In this document: positions 35,624-50,000 of the stretch, one piece after another
Position numbering within the stretch: position 1 is the first letter of the stretch
Layout of the letters: each line of letters starts with the position of its first letter
NCBI GenBank assembly: GCA_032209605.1
Contig: JASFXZ010000033.1
Location: forward strand, 3,279,001 to 3,343,000
Source: Mactromeris polynyma
Taxonomy: Eukaryota > Mollusca > Bivalvia > Venerida > Mactridae
DNA length: 64,000 nt
Direction of reading: 5' to 3'
Notes under the pieces: generated by a model
Told to the model about the DNA's origin: nothing
The model's input: only the letters and a program-made list of their open reading frames with translations
Database searches by the model: none
Program-made: the position numbers and the translations under genes

Positions 35624-36365
35624 CAACCTCCCCAGAGCAACACACCTTTAGACACACACAGAATACCGTACAACCTCCCCAGAGCAACACACCTTTAGAC
35701 ACACACAGAATACCGTACAACCTCCCCAGAGCAACATACCTTTAGAAACACACAGAATACTGTACAACCTCCCCAGAGCAACACACCTTTAGACACACAC
35801 AGAATACCGTACAACCTCCCCAGAGCAACACACCTTTAGACACACACAGAATACCGTACAACCTCCCCAGAGCAACACACCTTTAGACACACACAGAATA
35901 CCGTACAACCTCCCCAGAGCAACACACCTTTAGACACACACAGAATACTGTACAACCTCCCCAGAGCAACACACCTTTAGAAACACACAGAATACCGTAC
36001 AACCTCCCCAGAGCAACACACCTTTAGACACACACAGAATACCGTACAACCTCCCCAGAGCAACACACCTTTAGACACACACAGAATACCGTACAACCTC
36101 CCCAGAGCAACACACCTTTAGAAACACACAGAATACTGTACAACCTCCCCAGAGCAACACACCTTTAGACACACACAGAATACTGTACAACCTCCCCAGA
36201 GCAACACACCTTTAGACACACACAGAATACCGTACAACCTCCCCAGAGCAACACACCTTTAGAAACACACAGAATACCGTACAACCTCCCCAGAGCAACA
36301 CACCTTTAGACACACACAGAATACCGTACAACCTCCCCAGAGCAACACACCTTTAGAAACACAGT
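35624..36365. repeat. 47-bp tandem array (about 16 units)
   Basis: Unit CAACCTCCCCAGAGCAACAC then ACCTTTAGACACACACAGAATACCGTA, 47 bp, starting at 35624. Two dimorphic positions (GACACAC/GAAACAC and ACCGT/ACTGT) alternate among units, showing blockwise amplification. Confidence 0.95.
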
Positions 36366-38007
36366 TTTGCTGTTGTTGAGATGTTGTTGCTTAAGAGATT
36401 ACATTTAGAGAATTTTGTTGCATTTACGAGTAATTTATTACTGCAAGAAAAAGCGATACTGTTGCATAAGAGAGGTTGTTGCTCAAGAGAGGGCCGTTCT
36501 AAATATTTTGGTCAGTTCCTTAAAACAAACCCTAGAACCTCAAACGTGCTGGATATTTGTAGTCAACAAAAACAACATTCTTTTACATTTTTATTCATTA
36601 CATCATAATAATATATGAACAAAAATCCAATGGTGCATATTTATCCAGAATATGGCAACACTTATCATCATGCTATAGAGTTCAACTGTATACAAGTTAA
36701 GTGACGATTTCTCCTGTGGTGGAATGCCCCAGCAGGCGACCTTGACCTTGAAGGAAAATATCAGACGCCTGATGTCTACACACCTTCTCATGAAGTCTCA
36801 TAGAAATCCCTTGAATTGTTTTGACAGTTATAGCAAGTACTTAAACGGTTTCTCACAAACAGATGGACAAGTTTATTACAATATGCCTCTAGGCAGGGCT
36901 CTAGAAATCCACTAGCCCGACGTCCTGATTAGGGCTTCCAACAGTTGCATTGGACTTAGACCAGGACAAGTCAGTTATGCATGCCTCCATACTCTATTCG
37001 ATCGCGTACAACTAGCCTCCCATGTCGGAGAAGTCAAAATGAACATGAACACTAGTCCAGGAAGACTGTATTTAAAGAAAAATTCTAGAGCCCAGTGGTT
37101 GCATAAAAACCACTATTATCAACTTCCACCACACATTCAACTGCAGTTCATGTTGTAAAGTCCAGTTTGTAATCAAGCTCCTTGTTTGCACTAAGATATA
37201 ATAATTTGTAGACAACAAATTAGACAAAATAAACAATAACAACAGTATGAGCACAGTTTCAAATGCACTGAATTACAAGGACATGTCCTTTATAACCTTG
37301 AGATCAATCTCAGTACCAACATTGATCTCATTCTCAACTTTTATAACTCAACAATTAACACACTGAATGATGATATACATATACACTTATTTGTTTAAGC
37401 CAAACTGTGATGATAGCATTATATCACCATCGAGTTAATGCCCATAAAGCTGGTACTAGTGTATTATAAGGATCGTGCCCTTTGCTGGGTTCAAACCAAT
37501 AATCCAAGGATCCAGCAGTCCACACCTCATCCACTATACTTCCACTCCCCTTTGTTGACTGTATCGACTGAGCACGAGATTTGAAACAAGCACAATTATT
37601 GTACCAGAATTACGTTGTAACTGACATCAACAAAAATTCCACACCAGAAATGAACACAAATAAGCCTTGATCATAAAAGCCAGAAATGTATTTTACAAAT
37701 TAAGACCAAAATACTTGAGTATGCTCTCAGAAATTTAACAATGCACAAAACTGAGATCTGAGAACTGCACCTGACGCCATGAGTCAATGCTCTTTTGACA
37801 AACCCATGAAGACAACTTAAACATGAATATCAAAAATTGTGCTTTACAAACAAAACCATAAAACTTGAAATATCTCACAAATCCAACACTATACAAAATT
37901 GACATGTGAGAACTGGACATGAACTCAGAAGTCATAAAATTATGCCAACTTAATCTACCATCTAACTCATGTACACTTGATTATACATCAACAGGTAAGA
38001 GCTACAC
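36366..38007. other. Intergenic / CPSF3 3' flank
   Basis: Probably includes the CPSF3 3' UTR. A tRNA-like B-box on the minus strand (GGTTTGAACCCAGC, near 37484) with upstream GCTGGATCC suggests a SINE fragment around 37470-37560. No further coding exon recognised. Confidence 0.4.
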
Positions 38008-41000
38008 TCATTTCTTATCCCCACTTCCACCAGGTTGTGCTGTAAAACTTGATGGTACAAGACTAGACGATGGCTTGATGGGAGCAATAGCTTGATGTAA
38101 TTTTGAAACAGCGGTCTGTATGACAGATTGTAAGTCTGTATCTTCACATTTCACATCCTGAAAAACAAGTAGAAGTCTAGATGTATCCATAGGACACCGA
38201 TGCCCCCTGCTATGGGCTTTTAAGCGGATTTCAACCAAAATCAAACATGACCCGTATTATTATACTATGTTTATGTGCCCAATATGAATTGAATCTATCC
38301 ATCCTCTGACATGTTATTGATTGGAAACTAATTATTCGCATAGACGTAAGGACAGGGAAGAAATGTATGCCCCTTCGCAACTCTTATAGCAGGGTCATAA
38401 ACATCAATGTTCATTGAATTCTGCTATCTAACAACAGTCAGCGTTTTATTTATATTCACAGAAGACATAGAAACATATTTAATCTGACTTGTACCTCAAC
38501 ACTTCACCACTTACACCCCAAACCTACGTTATTATACCATTTTTCAACTTTTGAACATTTTACATAACACATTACTCAACAAGGATTCCTCATATTTAAA
38601 AAATATAAATAAAAAAAATTAACATAGTATGCCTTTACTGATGAAAATTAGTGTGTTGATAAATAAAGGTCCACTAAGAAAGTGGGTTGTTTAAAAGTCA
38701 AAATCTAACTTACCATGTTTTCCACATTGACTAAGGCTACTTTATCATCGACCGTCACTGAGATATTGTTTCCTCTAATCAACTTTCCAATACATTCCTT
38801 TCCAAACATATCACTCAACATTTCCAGCAAACATTCCTGGACGTGACTCTTATCCACAGCAATGCATTGTGGTACAACTGTAATAAATTTGAATATGATG
38901 TTAATATACTCAGCACATTTTATAACGCACGATATGGGATTTCTAAATTTTCATTGACTGACTTTTAGGATACAAGAGAAGAACTTGACACGATATTAGT
39001 GCATGTGTATGCAACATGTATGCTATATTTCATGACAATCGACGAGTGCTTTCATAAAAAATGAGTTTAAAAAGTAATAAAATAAAATTTAAAGAAGTAT
39101 GATCAGTAAAATGTGTGTGTTTATAAATGTACTGAGTATATGTATGTGAACAAAGACTTAGTGTCTACACATTGCATCATCACATCATTGTAATCTATCT
39201 CATATAGTGTCGGATGTTCCAGCCAGAAGCTGGGGCTTCGATCTTACACAGATTGCATCATCACAACATTGTAATCTATCTCATATAGTGTCGGATGTTC
39301 CAGCCAGAAGCTGGGGCTTCGATTTTAGACAGGAAACAATGGGATCAAAGCATTTTTTACCAAAAATACATGTTGTTGTAATTTCTTGCATGATATTGGA
39401 AACAGAAGACATTTTGAAGGAGGTGTGAGCCAACATTTGTTTGTTTTCTGAGCATTTTCAGCCTTATGTTGTGACAATGAATTATTATAAATCGTATAAT
39501 TCTTTACAGAACAATTCTTGCATGAAGAGGTGAAAGAAAAGCGCAGAAAATTTAGAATACTGGAAACCATGTTTTAAAAGGACATTTTGAAAACTAAAAT
39601 ATGTACAACATTGTTCAAGTATGATCAAACCAATCAACATTGAACAGATACCATTGGTTTATTGACAAATCAGTTGTATAGACAGAAAAAATATTTTTGT
39701 ATGACATAGTAACATCAATAATCACAATACATTACAATGCCCATGATGCTGATAAGTGATAACATTACAGAGTAGCAAAACACCATGGTGAATATTTCTT
39801 ACAATTATAGCAGCGGAAAAAATTGAAAACTTTCGTACCTTTAAAGTGGAGAGGATCTGTCTCCGCCCGTAACACAACCGTGACGACAGCATCGGCATAC
39901 ATATCTGTGACAGGATTAGACAACCACTCAATGACCACAAGCTTACTCTCCACTATTACATTCACTGTCTTAAACACTCGCAGTACAACTTTATCTTTCT
40001 GCCCGTCAATCCTTTCTATATCGCCAGCCAGCTGATTTAGAAAATATTGTAACAAGGCAAGAGTTCCTGTGTATTTGATACTTAGTCTTTGTGTAACTGT
40101 ACTCATGGCAAGATCCGTGTAATCTGTGAACATTAAGAAAATACGATAAGAAATTATGATAAAATGTGATATGAATCTTTTGTAGAAAATTATTTTTATC
40201 CATGCATTCAATATGTTACCATTAATTAGCTACAACATTTTTAGCAAATATCCTTACTTTCAAGTCTCTTTTTACTAACAATGTTTTAAAATAAAGGCAC
40301 ACCAGTAACATCTATTGCAATGTTCAAAAACTTATGATTTTGTCAACAGTAATTATAATGACATGTTAACATAACAGTAAAATCATCTACAAGGCACACT
40401 TTGTTTAAAAAACAATTCACAAGTTGGGAGATTCCTTAAGTAAAAATATTCAAGTTGTGTATACCAAAAATCATTTTACAGACAGTCTCACCATTGACAT
40501 TAGTGCTGGTTTGTGTATATCTCATTTACATGTGATCTAATTTGATTGGTCATAAGTTCTATAATTCAAAAGTTCTTGAAAATTTGATATTGTGCCAGAT
40601 CTCAATAAAAATCTTCTGTGAAACTGGGCAGGATCAAAGAACTTATAAATGGAGGATAGTTGTTGTCATCATGATACAAAAGGTGAGGCACATACTTGAG
40701 AGATCAGATGGATCCATGATATGATAGTTAAAATTCCTCTTCACTAAGATGCCAGATATTTGCTGGCCATCTTTTGGAGTCTGTGCTGCCAGCTTACCAA
40801 CAACCTGTAGTGAAATAATTACTCACATAATTATATAATTTTCTTAGAGGTTTAAAAGCCATTTCATATCAGCAAAGAGTGTTCTAGAGATGAAAAACAT
40901 CATTAATGACTAGAAGTAACTCAAATTAAACAGATACCAACCTTAACAGTCAAAGGAAACAATGTCCTTAGATATTTAGAGATGTAAGGAACCCTAGGAT

Positions 41001-44000
41001 TTACTTTGACCTTTTAAGATGCCAATAAAACTTACATGACCATAACAGTCAAATATGCTATAGAAAGAAACTGACAGAATGCTTGTAACCACATAGGAGT
41101 AAGTTCAGGGAAAAATTGAATCTTCACAAAATAATATAGTTCCATAAATACAATAATTTGATTAAGCAGTCAAATACTTCAAGTCATAGTCTGCAAAGTT
41201 ATACACTAGATTAAAACAACAATAACAACACCATACTTTGGCCATTTTCTCTCCTCTGAAATGTAGCTCAACGGCCACTGTGTTTCTTGGATTATGGACC
41301 TGCATCTGATATTCAGTATCATCTTCGTACTCGCGTATCAATGCTGCTTTTAATCTTGCCATCTCATTCTGTTCTCCATGGACCAATATCTACAGCATAT
41401 AACATTAATCAGTCAAAACACACCATGGTACTGTTTATTTCAGCTAATTTTATAGTCATTATTCGGTCTTATCCCATGGGCGAAACAGTACTTGGTTTCC
41501 AAACTGCATGTAGTAATTCCGATAAGCCATTCTGAATAATAACCTGGTGAAAATATGCCGAAATAGAGCTCTTTTCATTCATACACATAAGCCAAAACTA
41601 ATTGATACCATTATATGTGTCGCATGTTTAACATTATATGTTTATAGTCTGCATCATCTGACTCAATTGCTCGTAATTTTTCCAACATTTGACCATTTTA
41701 AAACAAAAATTAACAATTTCATGGGAATAGATCATGCATATCTATTATTGTTAGGACACAATGTTCACATTCGAATGATTGGAACTACTTACCACATGTG
41801 TAGGTTTGAGTGTTCTCAAGAATCCACTTGTTTGTTTGTAGTCAGTGTGAGCAGAGAATGAGATATAATCTACGGAACATTTCAGTGGTAACTTCTGTCC
41901 TCCCATTGTCATAATCTCCTCTGGTTCCGATAATATTGTCTGATAAAAATGAAGATACGTACTATCAATGACAACTATTAAGATAAACGTTGTGCAAAGC
42001 ACATAATTACTGGCATATTACATACCATAATACACACTACTTTTATTCCAAATTGATAATACAATGAAATGTAATGTATTTTATATCATAAATGACAAGA
42101 TAGAAGAGTAATAATACCCACACATTATTTCAATAATTCCTGTATGAAAAAACAAATAGTATCCTGTCACAATACCTTTGCGAGGGAAGGATTTAGTTGT
42201 TAAAGGGAATGCCACATACACAAGACAAAGCCTCCCCACATAGATCACAGGGAAACATCAGCATACAATTGTTTCATCGGGTTTAACGCCGTTTCTCAAC
42301 AATATTTCAGTTATCTACGGTGGCCGGTTCACCTAACCAGTTTTTCCTGGACTGAATTCTAACCAGTACTAACTTACCCTTCCACAAGGAGCCGGCAACT
42401 TCTCCACATGTTGAGGAAAATCGACATTTTAGTCAAATTTACATCAGCATACAAAGCATTGGGGATTGAGAAGGTGTATTGGCAAACATTTATGGGAATT
42501 GGGTAGTAAGGAATTGTCTAATTATTAAAAACCACCAAGGTGAGTACGAGGGGATAACACAGAGACTGCAACTGGTATTTAGGTGTTAAGCACGAGACAT
42601 ACATACATGTATGGACATACCTTACCAGCACGAGACATACATACATGTATGGACATACCTTACCAGCACGAGACATACATACATGTATGGACATACCTTA
42701 CCAGCACGAGACATACATACATGTATGGACATACCTTACCAGCACGAGACATTCATAATGTATGGACATACCTTACCAGCACGAGACATACATACATGTA
42801 TGGACATACCTTACCAGCACGAGACATACATACATGTATGGACATACCTTACCAGCACGAGACATACATACATGTATGGACATACCTTACCAGCACGAGA
42901 CATACATACATGTATGGACATACCTTACCAGCACGAGACATTCATAATGTATGGACATACCTTACCAGCACGAGACATTCATAATGTATGGACATACCTT
43001 ACCAGCACGAGACATACATACATGTATGGACATACCTTACCAGCACGAGACATTCATAATGTATGGACATACCTTACCAGCACGAGACATACATACATGT
43101 ATGGACATACCTTACCAGCACGAGACATACATACATGTATGGACATACCTTACCAGCACGAGACATTCATACATGTATGGATGTACCTTACCAGCACGAG
43201 ACATAGATACATGTATGGACATACCTTACCATTTCATTCTACTCACAAAGCACAGTGATCATCATTGCTCACTATTTGTACACAATTACAGAATAACTAC
43301 AGATGCATATTCATTCAGAAAAGAAAATTCCTTGCATATAATTAAATCTCTCTCATACTAAATATTGCTCAATAACAACATACATTGATTTTTTGAAGAA
43401 TCTTCCTCAAGTTGTTTTAAATATGTCATGTTGTAGAAATTTCACTTAAACAGAACATGTTATACCTTGGCTAGAGTTCCCTCGACGCAGTAACCAGCAA
43501 TTATGCAACCATTCCTCTTGTCTGTACACCAATTCTCAAATAATTCTCTTGATAATCCACTCTGCATCATACCAGGTGATGCTAGCACGACCGATGGTCC
43601 AATATCCTCAAAATGTTCCATACTCTGATAGTAAAATATGAAACCATGATTATTGTCATGGATGGTCTCTGGGTCTAACACCAAGCAACAAATTCACAAA
43701 TTCTACTCAAATTGAAATTATTAAAAAAGTTAAGACTATAGCGAGTCAATTACTAAGTATTAAAACAATACAGAGTCAATTGCTAAGTATTAAAACAATA
43801 CAGAGTCAATTGCTAAGTATTAATACAATACAGATTGATTGATTGATTTTATTCAGGTAAAATACACATGTATACATCTAAATTAAATTAAATACATAAA
43901 TACCGACACTTTCAACCTGACAAATAACTATCACAGCAGGCTTACATTAATAAATTAACTTGTTATCACAGATTCAGTACAAATAATGATTACTATTCAT

Positions 44001-47000
44001 GGTGACTTATATTCCAAACTTATATGCACATAATGAGATGTTTGTAATTGTTCATAAACTAAATCATAGAAACATTAGTAAAATTATACATGCAGAAACT
44101 TGAAATGAGCAATTAGCCAAACTTAAGTGTGTATAAAACCTAGGATGGCCCATTAAAGCCCTGAAGCTTAATTGCAATGGGGTCCTGATAAATACCTTAT
44201 AGCTAAAAACATAATAGAAAAAGAAAAAATAAGACTTTGGTTTTTGGATTTATATAAAAACTGAGTCAATTAACTAAGTATTAAAACAAAACAAAAAGTG
44301 AATTAATTTTCATAGTACATAATATGAATGTCATCAGCCCTTCAGCCCCTTACAAAAGGACAAAAATGCATTTACCTTGAGATTGGATATATGCTTGAAC
44401 ACAAATGGGTTGCTGATAGATATCTGTTTCTTGATTTTATCATTCATGGCGTTCACATAAGTCTGATACACACTCATACACTTCTTTGCCAGAGAGGATG
44501 CGTAATATATCGGTACATCATGTAGCTCTGGGTGGTTGGTCCAATATTCATCTAAAAATGCAATAAGGTACAAGTCTTATCTCCGTTATTTGTTGGAAAT
44601 TTCACAATTTTGAGCAGCATAACATTTATGTACCTGTCAATAAACAGGTACTAACAATACTAACTTTGTTCTTCTTTAAAAACAAAAACTTCTTCCAATG
44701 ACTCTGTGGTAGAAAGCATTAATTTAAATCTTCAACTTTCTCTAGCAAATCATTATGAGGACAGAACATGGAGGTTTTACATATGCCGGGGAGGGCAATG
44801 GGTAGGACTTGTACAACCTTTCCAACTCAAAAGAAAACATCACCACCACAAGAAACTCATGAAATAAATTATTTTGTTTTCATGGGACAATGAATTTACA
44901 CTGCAAGTTTTACATTGTTGACATCTATCCAAAAAGTTGTAAAATATGACTTAAGATGAACTAACCTAAAATCAAGAGAAGTTCCTGGGCTCTACCCAAG
45001 GCAAACACTGGAATGAGACAACGTCCTCCACGTGTAACAATGTCGTGTACTAAACCTGTGAACCTCGCCTCACGATCCTCCCTATCTTCATGTATATGCG
45101 TACCATACGTAGATTCCTGTCAAATGTATTAATACAAGAACAATTTGAAAGGTGAGTCTTTTACATACAAAGAAGCAGACAGGCCCCCCTTGAACTGCTA
45201 TGAAAATACTTTTCTTCAATTACATCCTTAAATGTTTTTAATTACACACTCACAAATGGTTGTCCTGTGCACTAACTTTTGGCAATTTACAAATAGGACT
45301 AACTTTGATGGGACAAACTCTGAATCATTTAGGCAGAATTTAAGTTTGTTGAGCAATGGTAAAAATATATGTCTATGGCTTATAGATGAGTTAAAGCTAT
45401 CAACAGCATCTTAAAACAAGAGCAACAAATACATACTGTAATAACGACATCAGGATGTACATTGGGTATTTCTGCAGAACACAAATGTCTATCTTCTTGA
45501 CACGAAAAATCACCTGTGTATAAAACCTGGAAGTACAAACATACATACATGTGTTGACATTTAATAAATCACTGATCATCGTCAAAAGTCATATTAATCT
45601 TTCATACAACTAGGTTCAGACCAGACAACTAGGTTCGGACCAGACAACTAGGTTCGGACCAGACAACTAGGTTCAGACCAGACAACTAGGTTCGGACCAG
45701 ACAACTAGGTTCGGACCAGACAACTAGGTTCAGACCAGACAACTAGGTTCAGACCAGACAACTTGGTTCGGACCAGACAACTAGGTTCAGACCAGACAAC
45801 TTGGTTCAGACCAGACAACTAGGTTCTGACCAGACAACTAGGTTCGGACCAGACAACTAGGTTCGGACCAGACAACTAGGTTCAGACCAGACAACTAGGT
45901 TCAGACCAGACAACAAAATTTGAATGTGAGATATCTTAGATTTCAACTGACATCTTATGTGATATTCAGCTAATATTGGTCAAGCTTCATGCATAGTTAC
46001 AAACTTCCAAGATTGCCAAACCCTCGTTGAAAACAGTTTACAAGAACATTCAACCACATGACATAGGTTTTAATAGATTGAATAATATCTTGATGAAAAA
46101 AGATAAGCAAAGCGATACAAAGAATACCCTTATTTGGGCACCAACACTAACAGCCCTGTTACTGTGTAGTGTACAGTGAGTGGAAATACCTTCACACCAG
46201 CAATCTCAATCATAAACATAGCCGCTCCAAGCACATGACCAGCAGTGTAACACCAAAACTTTACTCCACCCACATCAACTTCCTGTAAAAATAGTATCAG
46301 TAAATAATAGCACAGTTTATGACTTACAACAAAATACAAGAGCTGCTTGATCCCTAGAAGTAGACATATTGATAAAATGAGGATAATAACCAAATATTGA
46401 ACTAGAAGTAGACAGATTGATAAAATGAGGATAATAACCAAATATTGAACTAGAAGTAGACATATTGATAAAATGAGGATCATAACCAAATATTGAACTA
46501 GAAGTAGACAGATTGACAAAATGAGGATAATAACCAAATATTGAACTAGAAGTAGACAGATTGATAAAATGAGGATAATAACCAAATATTGAACTAGAAG
46601 TAGACAGATTGATAAAATGAGGATAATAACCAAATATTGAACTAGAAGTAGACAGATTGATAAAATGAGGATCATAACCAAATATTGAACTAGAAGTAGA
46701 CAGATTGATAAAATGAGGATCATAACCAAATATTGAAGAAAAATTATATCAAAAATTGTCTTTATACTTGTAAGATTGAGCATTTTCAGTGATCAGATTC
46801 AACAGAAATGAAAAGGAAATGAATGTGTCTCTAACAAACCTGGTGAAAATTGATGGTCTCAATTTTATCCATACTATTCTCAATATCCTTGTCGGTGTAC
46901 AACATATCTTCAGTTCCAATGTTGCTTAAATAGTAAATAAAAGCAAGATTAAACAAGAAATATTTTCGGCTAAGGCTATACCATATTCTTAGAAACAGAT

Positions 47001-50000
47001 GCAAGTTTACGCCATTAATTCACTTACTGAATGATTGGTGACTTATAAACACTAATTTACCAGCATAGATGGGATGTAGTTGCAACACTGCTCTATTCAT
47101 GTGACAACTGAATGATAAAAATTTAGAATCAGAGCATAATTGTTTTAAATTTAAATGTAGCACAAAATTAAGTTTCAATCAACAGGGTCAAAGATTATAA
47201 ACTGAGTTTGGGTACCAGTCTCAGAACGCAATCTTGCCATTCGTCGATTGTAAGACAGTGCTATGAACCAACCAATCACAGGCTAAAGTTTAAGTCATGT
47301 CTTGGAACTAAATCTATAACCCGACATCCAATATTACTGAGAAAGGAACTTAGGCAGCATCGATCATGGTGTAAACTTTATATTACAGATGTAGGATACT
47401 CACCTTACTTTGACATAATCGGAGAGTAACCATCTATAAATAGCTTTTGATGCATGAGTCATGAAACAGCGACCTTTGAACCCTGTTTTCTCAAGAAAGT
47501 ATGGCAAAGCTCCACAGTGATCCAAGTGAAAACTGAAAAGTTTTTTAAAGTTATGTCAGAAAAATGAATAGTTTTATCAGAACATTAACCAGGAATTACC
47601 ACAGTAAACCCAATACCAATAGGAGTATAATCTTGCTCAAATATAATTAAACAAATTTATAATCACTTCAAACTAAGTCTAGAATATTTGTTTTGCTACA
47701 TCCAACAGTTATCAAATACAGGAATATATACTAAGCTAAAATGTACAAGTGATCGGTGCTGGTCTGTAATTTTATTGTTGACACAACAGATACAATGTTT
47801 TCAACCAAAATGCATACAAATATACTTACTGACTGATAAGAATTAAGTCAATTTTTTCAATATCGACTAGATCAAGGAAAGGAAGGGATGCAAAACCATT
47901 CAAACCAGGATGAATACCACAGTCAAGCTGAAATCAAGATACATTTTATAAATAAGTTGAAAAAACAACAGCAGTACTTTAGCAATGCTATCATACAAGA
48001 CAAAGTTAAGCTATTTCTAAAGTTTCTTTTGCTTAAGCATTCTAATCTATCAAAGCACTTTATGAATATATGGAAAATAATGAATGTGATTAATTATGAG
48101 CTTAAAGTTCCAGATTTCTATATACTATGTACATACCATAATTTTCTTTCCTTTAAACTCCAACAGATGACATGATCTACCAACTTCCTGACCAGCACCC
48201 CTATAAATGAAATGCATGCATAGAAAGACATTAGGGCTGTAACGAGTATCCGAATATCCGAGAACACGCGGTTCAATGCCAGCAATCAGAGTACCAGATT
48301 ATTCCACTATAAGATGATAAGATCGTCCGCTGTGAAGTGACCTTTTTCTATTCCTAATACAAAATTATATCCACTGACTAGGTCTTAAGGTTACTACTAT
48401 TCTAAATACAATGCATTGATTTATGGTCGATTTCCTCTTGTATACTACCAGTATAGCCGAAACAAGTGCCATAAAATTTGGCCCCCTGTTGTGTTCATTG
48501 GCCTTGAGACCGTCTAGAAGAATTGTATGCTCACTCTACATCATAGGCGCTTTCAATTTCCTTATCATGCATATATATACATAAGTTGAAAGCGTCTGAA
48601 AACACAGATTATTGAACATCATACATAACAGAGTTGTAAAATTGGACACCTGATATTAGCTCTACTGAATTTATTAAAGTTTTCTTAAATCATTTTTAAT
48701 CGATTCAATAATTTATGGAAGGGAATGTAATACTTGGGCTTAAAGTTTTGCAAAATAAAAGAATTATATTTTTTCCCAAATAAGCCTCCTTTCATATTAA
48801 TGTTCGCATTTTCTTAAAAATAGTTTAAAAAGATCTGTCATGTAATACTATTTAAGGTACAATAATGATAATTTGACATCCCACAAATTTTCTTTTTATC
48901 ATCTTTAATGTTCCGCTGCCGCGCAGCCGTCATCAAAATTAATGTTGTTTAAATGTTTCAACCAGTCACAATAAGTGTTCATGACTAGTGTACGGTTCTT
49001 TTGTTTTCAAAAACTTTGCCTTTGGGTGGCATTTGATGTCGTCTGTCAACGTTGTTAACGATGAATCATCAACAAGTGGACATCAGTAAAACATATTAGT
49101 ACTTGTATGAATTGGTCGTTTTGCATTTTAACAGGATAATACTGGTGGAATTCTCATGAATGAGTCCTCAAATTTTAAACCCCGAAATGCACCAGAAGCA
49201 ACCCTTCCATATCTATATTGTAAAAGATTTCCAGGGGAGATCTGACTGGTGTTGGTACAGGAAGTGGTGTCCCCTTGAAATTTTGTAAAATGTTGGTACT
49301 TGTATGAATTGGTTGTTCTGTAATTTTAACAAGACGCATGTAATACTAGTTATTTCTCATGAATGAGTCCTCAAATTTTAGACCTAGAAATGCACCAGAA
49401 TCCACCATTTCATAACTATGCTGTAAATTGTAAAGGAAGAAGGGGTCATTCTATAATTTTTTCGTCACCTGAACTTCTTCTTCTGAATAATATGCAGGGC
49501 TCACTCTGGAGCATCGTCGCATATGAAATTATGTAATGTCGTTGTGAAGTGTGCAGTAAAAGGATAAAAGAAAAAATCAGATAAAAGCTAAAAAAGGCGT
49601 TGTCCATTTATAACTAGATCTGGTGGCAGCCCGCCAACCAATCCTTGAAGGCTTCCAAGTTCCAAGGTAGGGGCTGTAGCACCTCTCTAGAAGCTGATTC
49701 CACAGTCGGATACCAGCTGGGAAGAATGAGTGGCGATACAAGTCTGTCCTGCAGAAAGGCAGCATGAATCGCGTGGTGCGCCCTTGAATGGGGAGTGTGG
49801 CTGGGTGAAGAAGCGATAAATGCAGTGGAATATACCAGTGTGTAACATTGTGAGTGGTTTAAATATCTTTGTGAAATCATGAAGCTATGATTGAAATCGC
49901 AGTAGTGGCTTAAACTGAAAACATCCAAATTCTTACTAAATAACCAACAGGCAAATGGAGAGTAACCGAATGGATCAGTTGTGGGTATTCAACTCTATCT

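Noticed and set aside
35624..36365. Possible CRISPR array
   Set aside because: Units are contiguous and nearly identical with no spacers, and the genome is animal.
42583..43361. Frames up to 215 codons with repeated [13 protein letters not shown]
   Set aside because: Translations of the 37/38-bp intronic minisatellite in CPSF3; frame shifts between unit types.
45606..45914. Possible CRISPR or regulatory array
   Set aside because: Simple 19-bp head-to-tail minisatellite inside an intron, without spacers.
49614..49928. Independent gene in CPSF3 intron 1
   Set aside because: The recognisable peptides match the C-terminus of a non-LTR RT in two frames, so it is a decayed LINE fragment.
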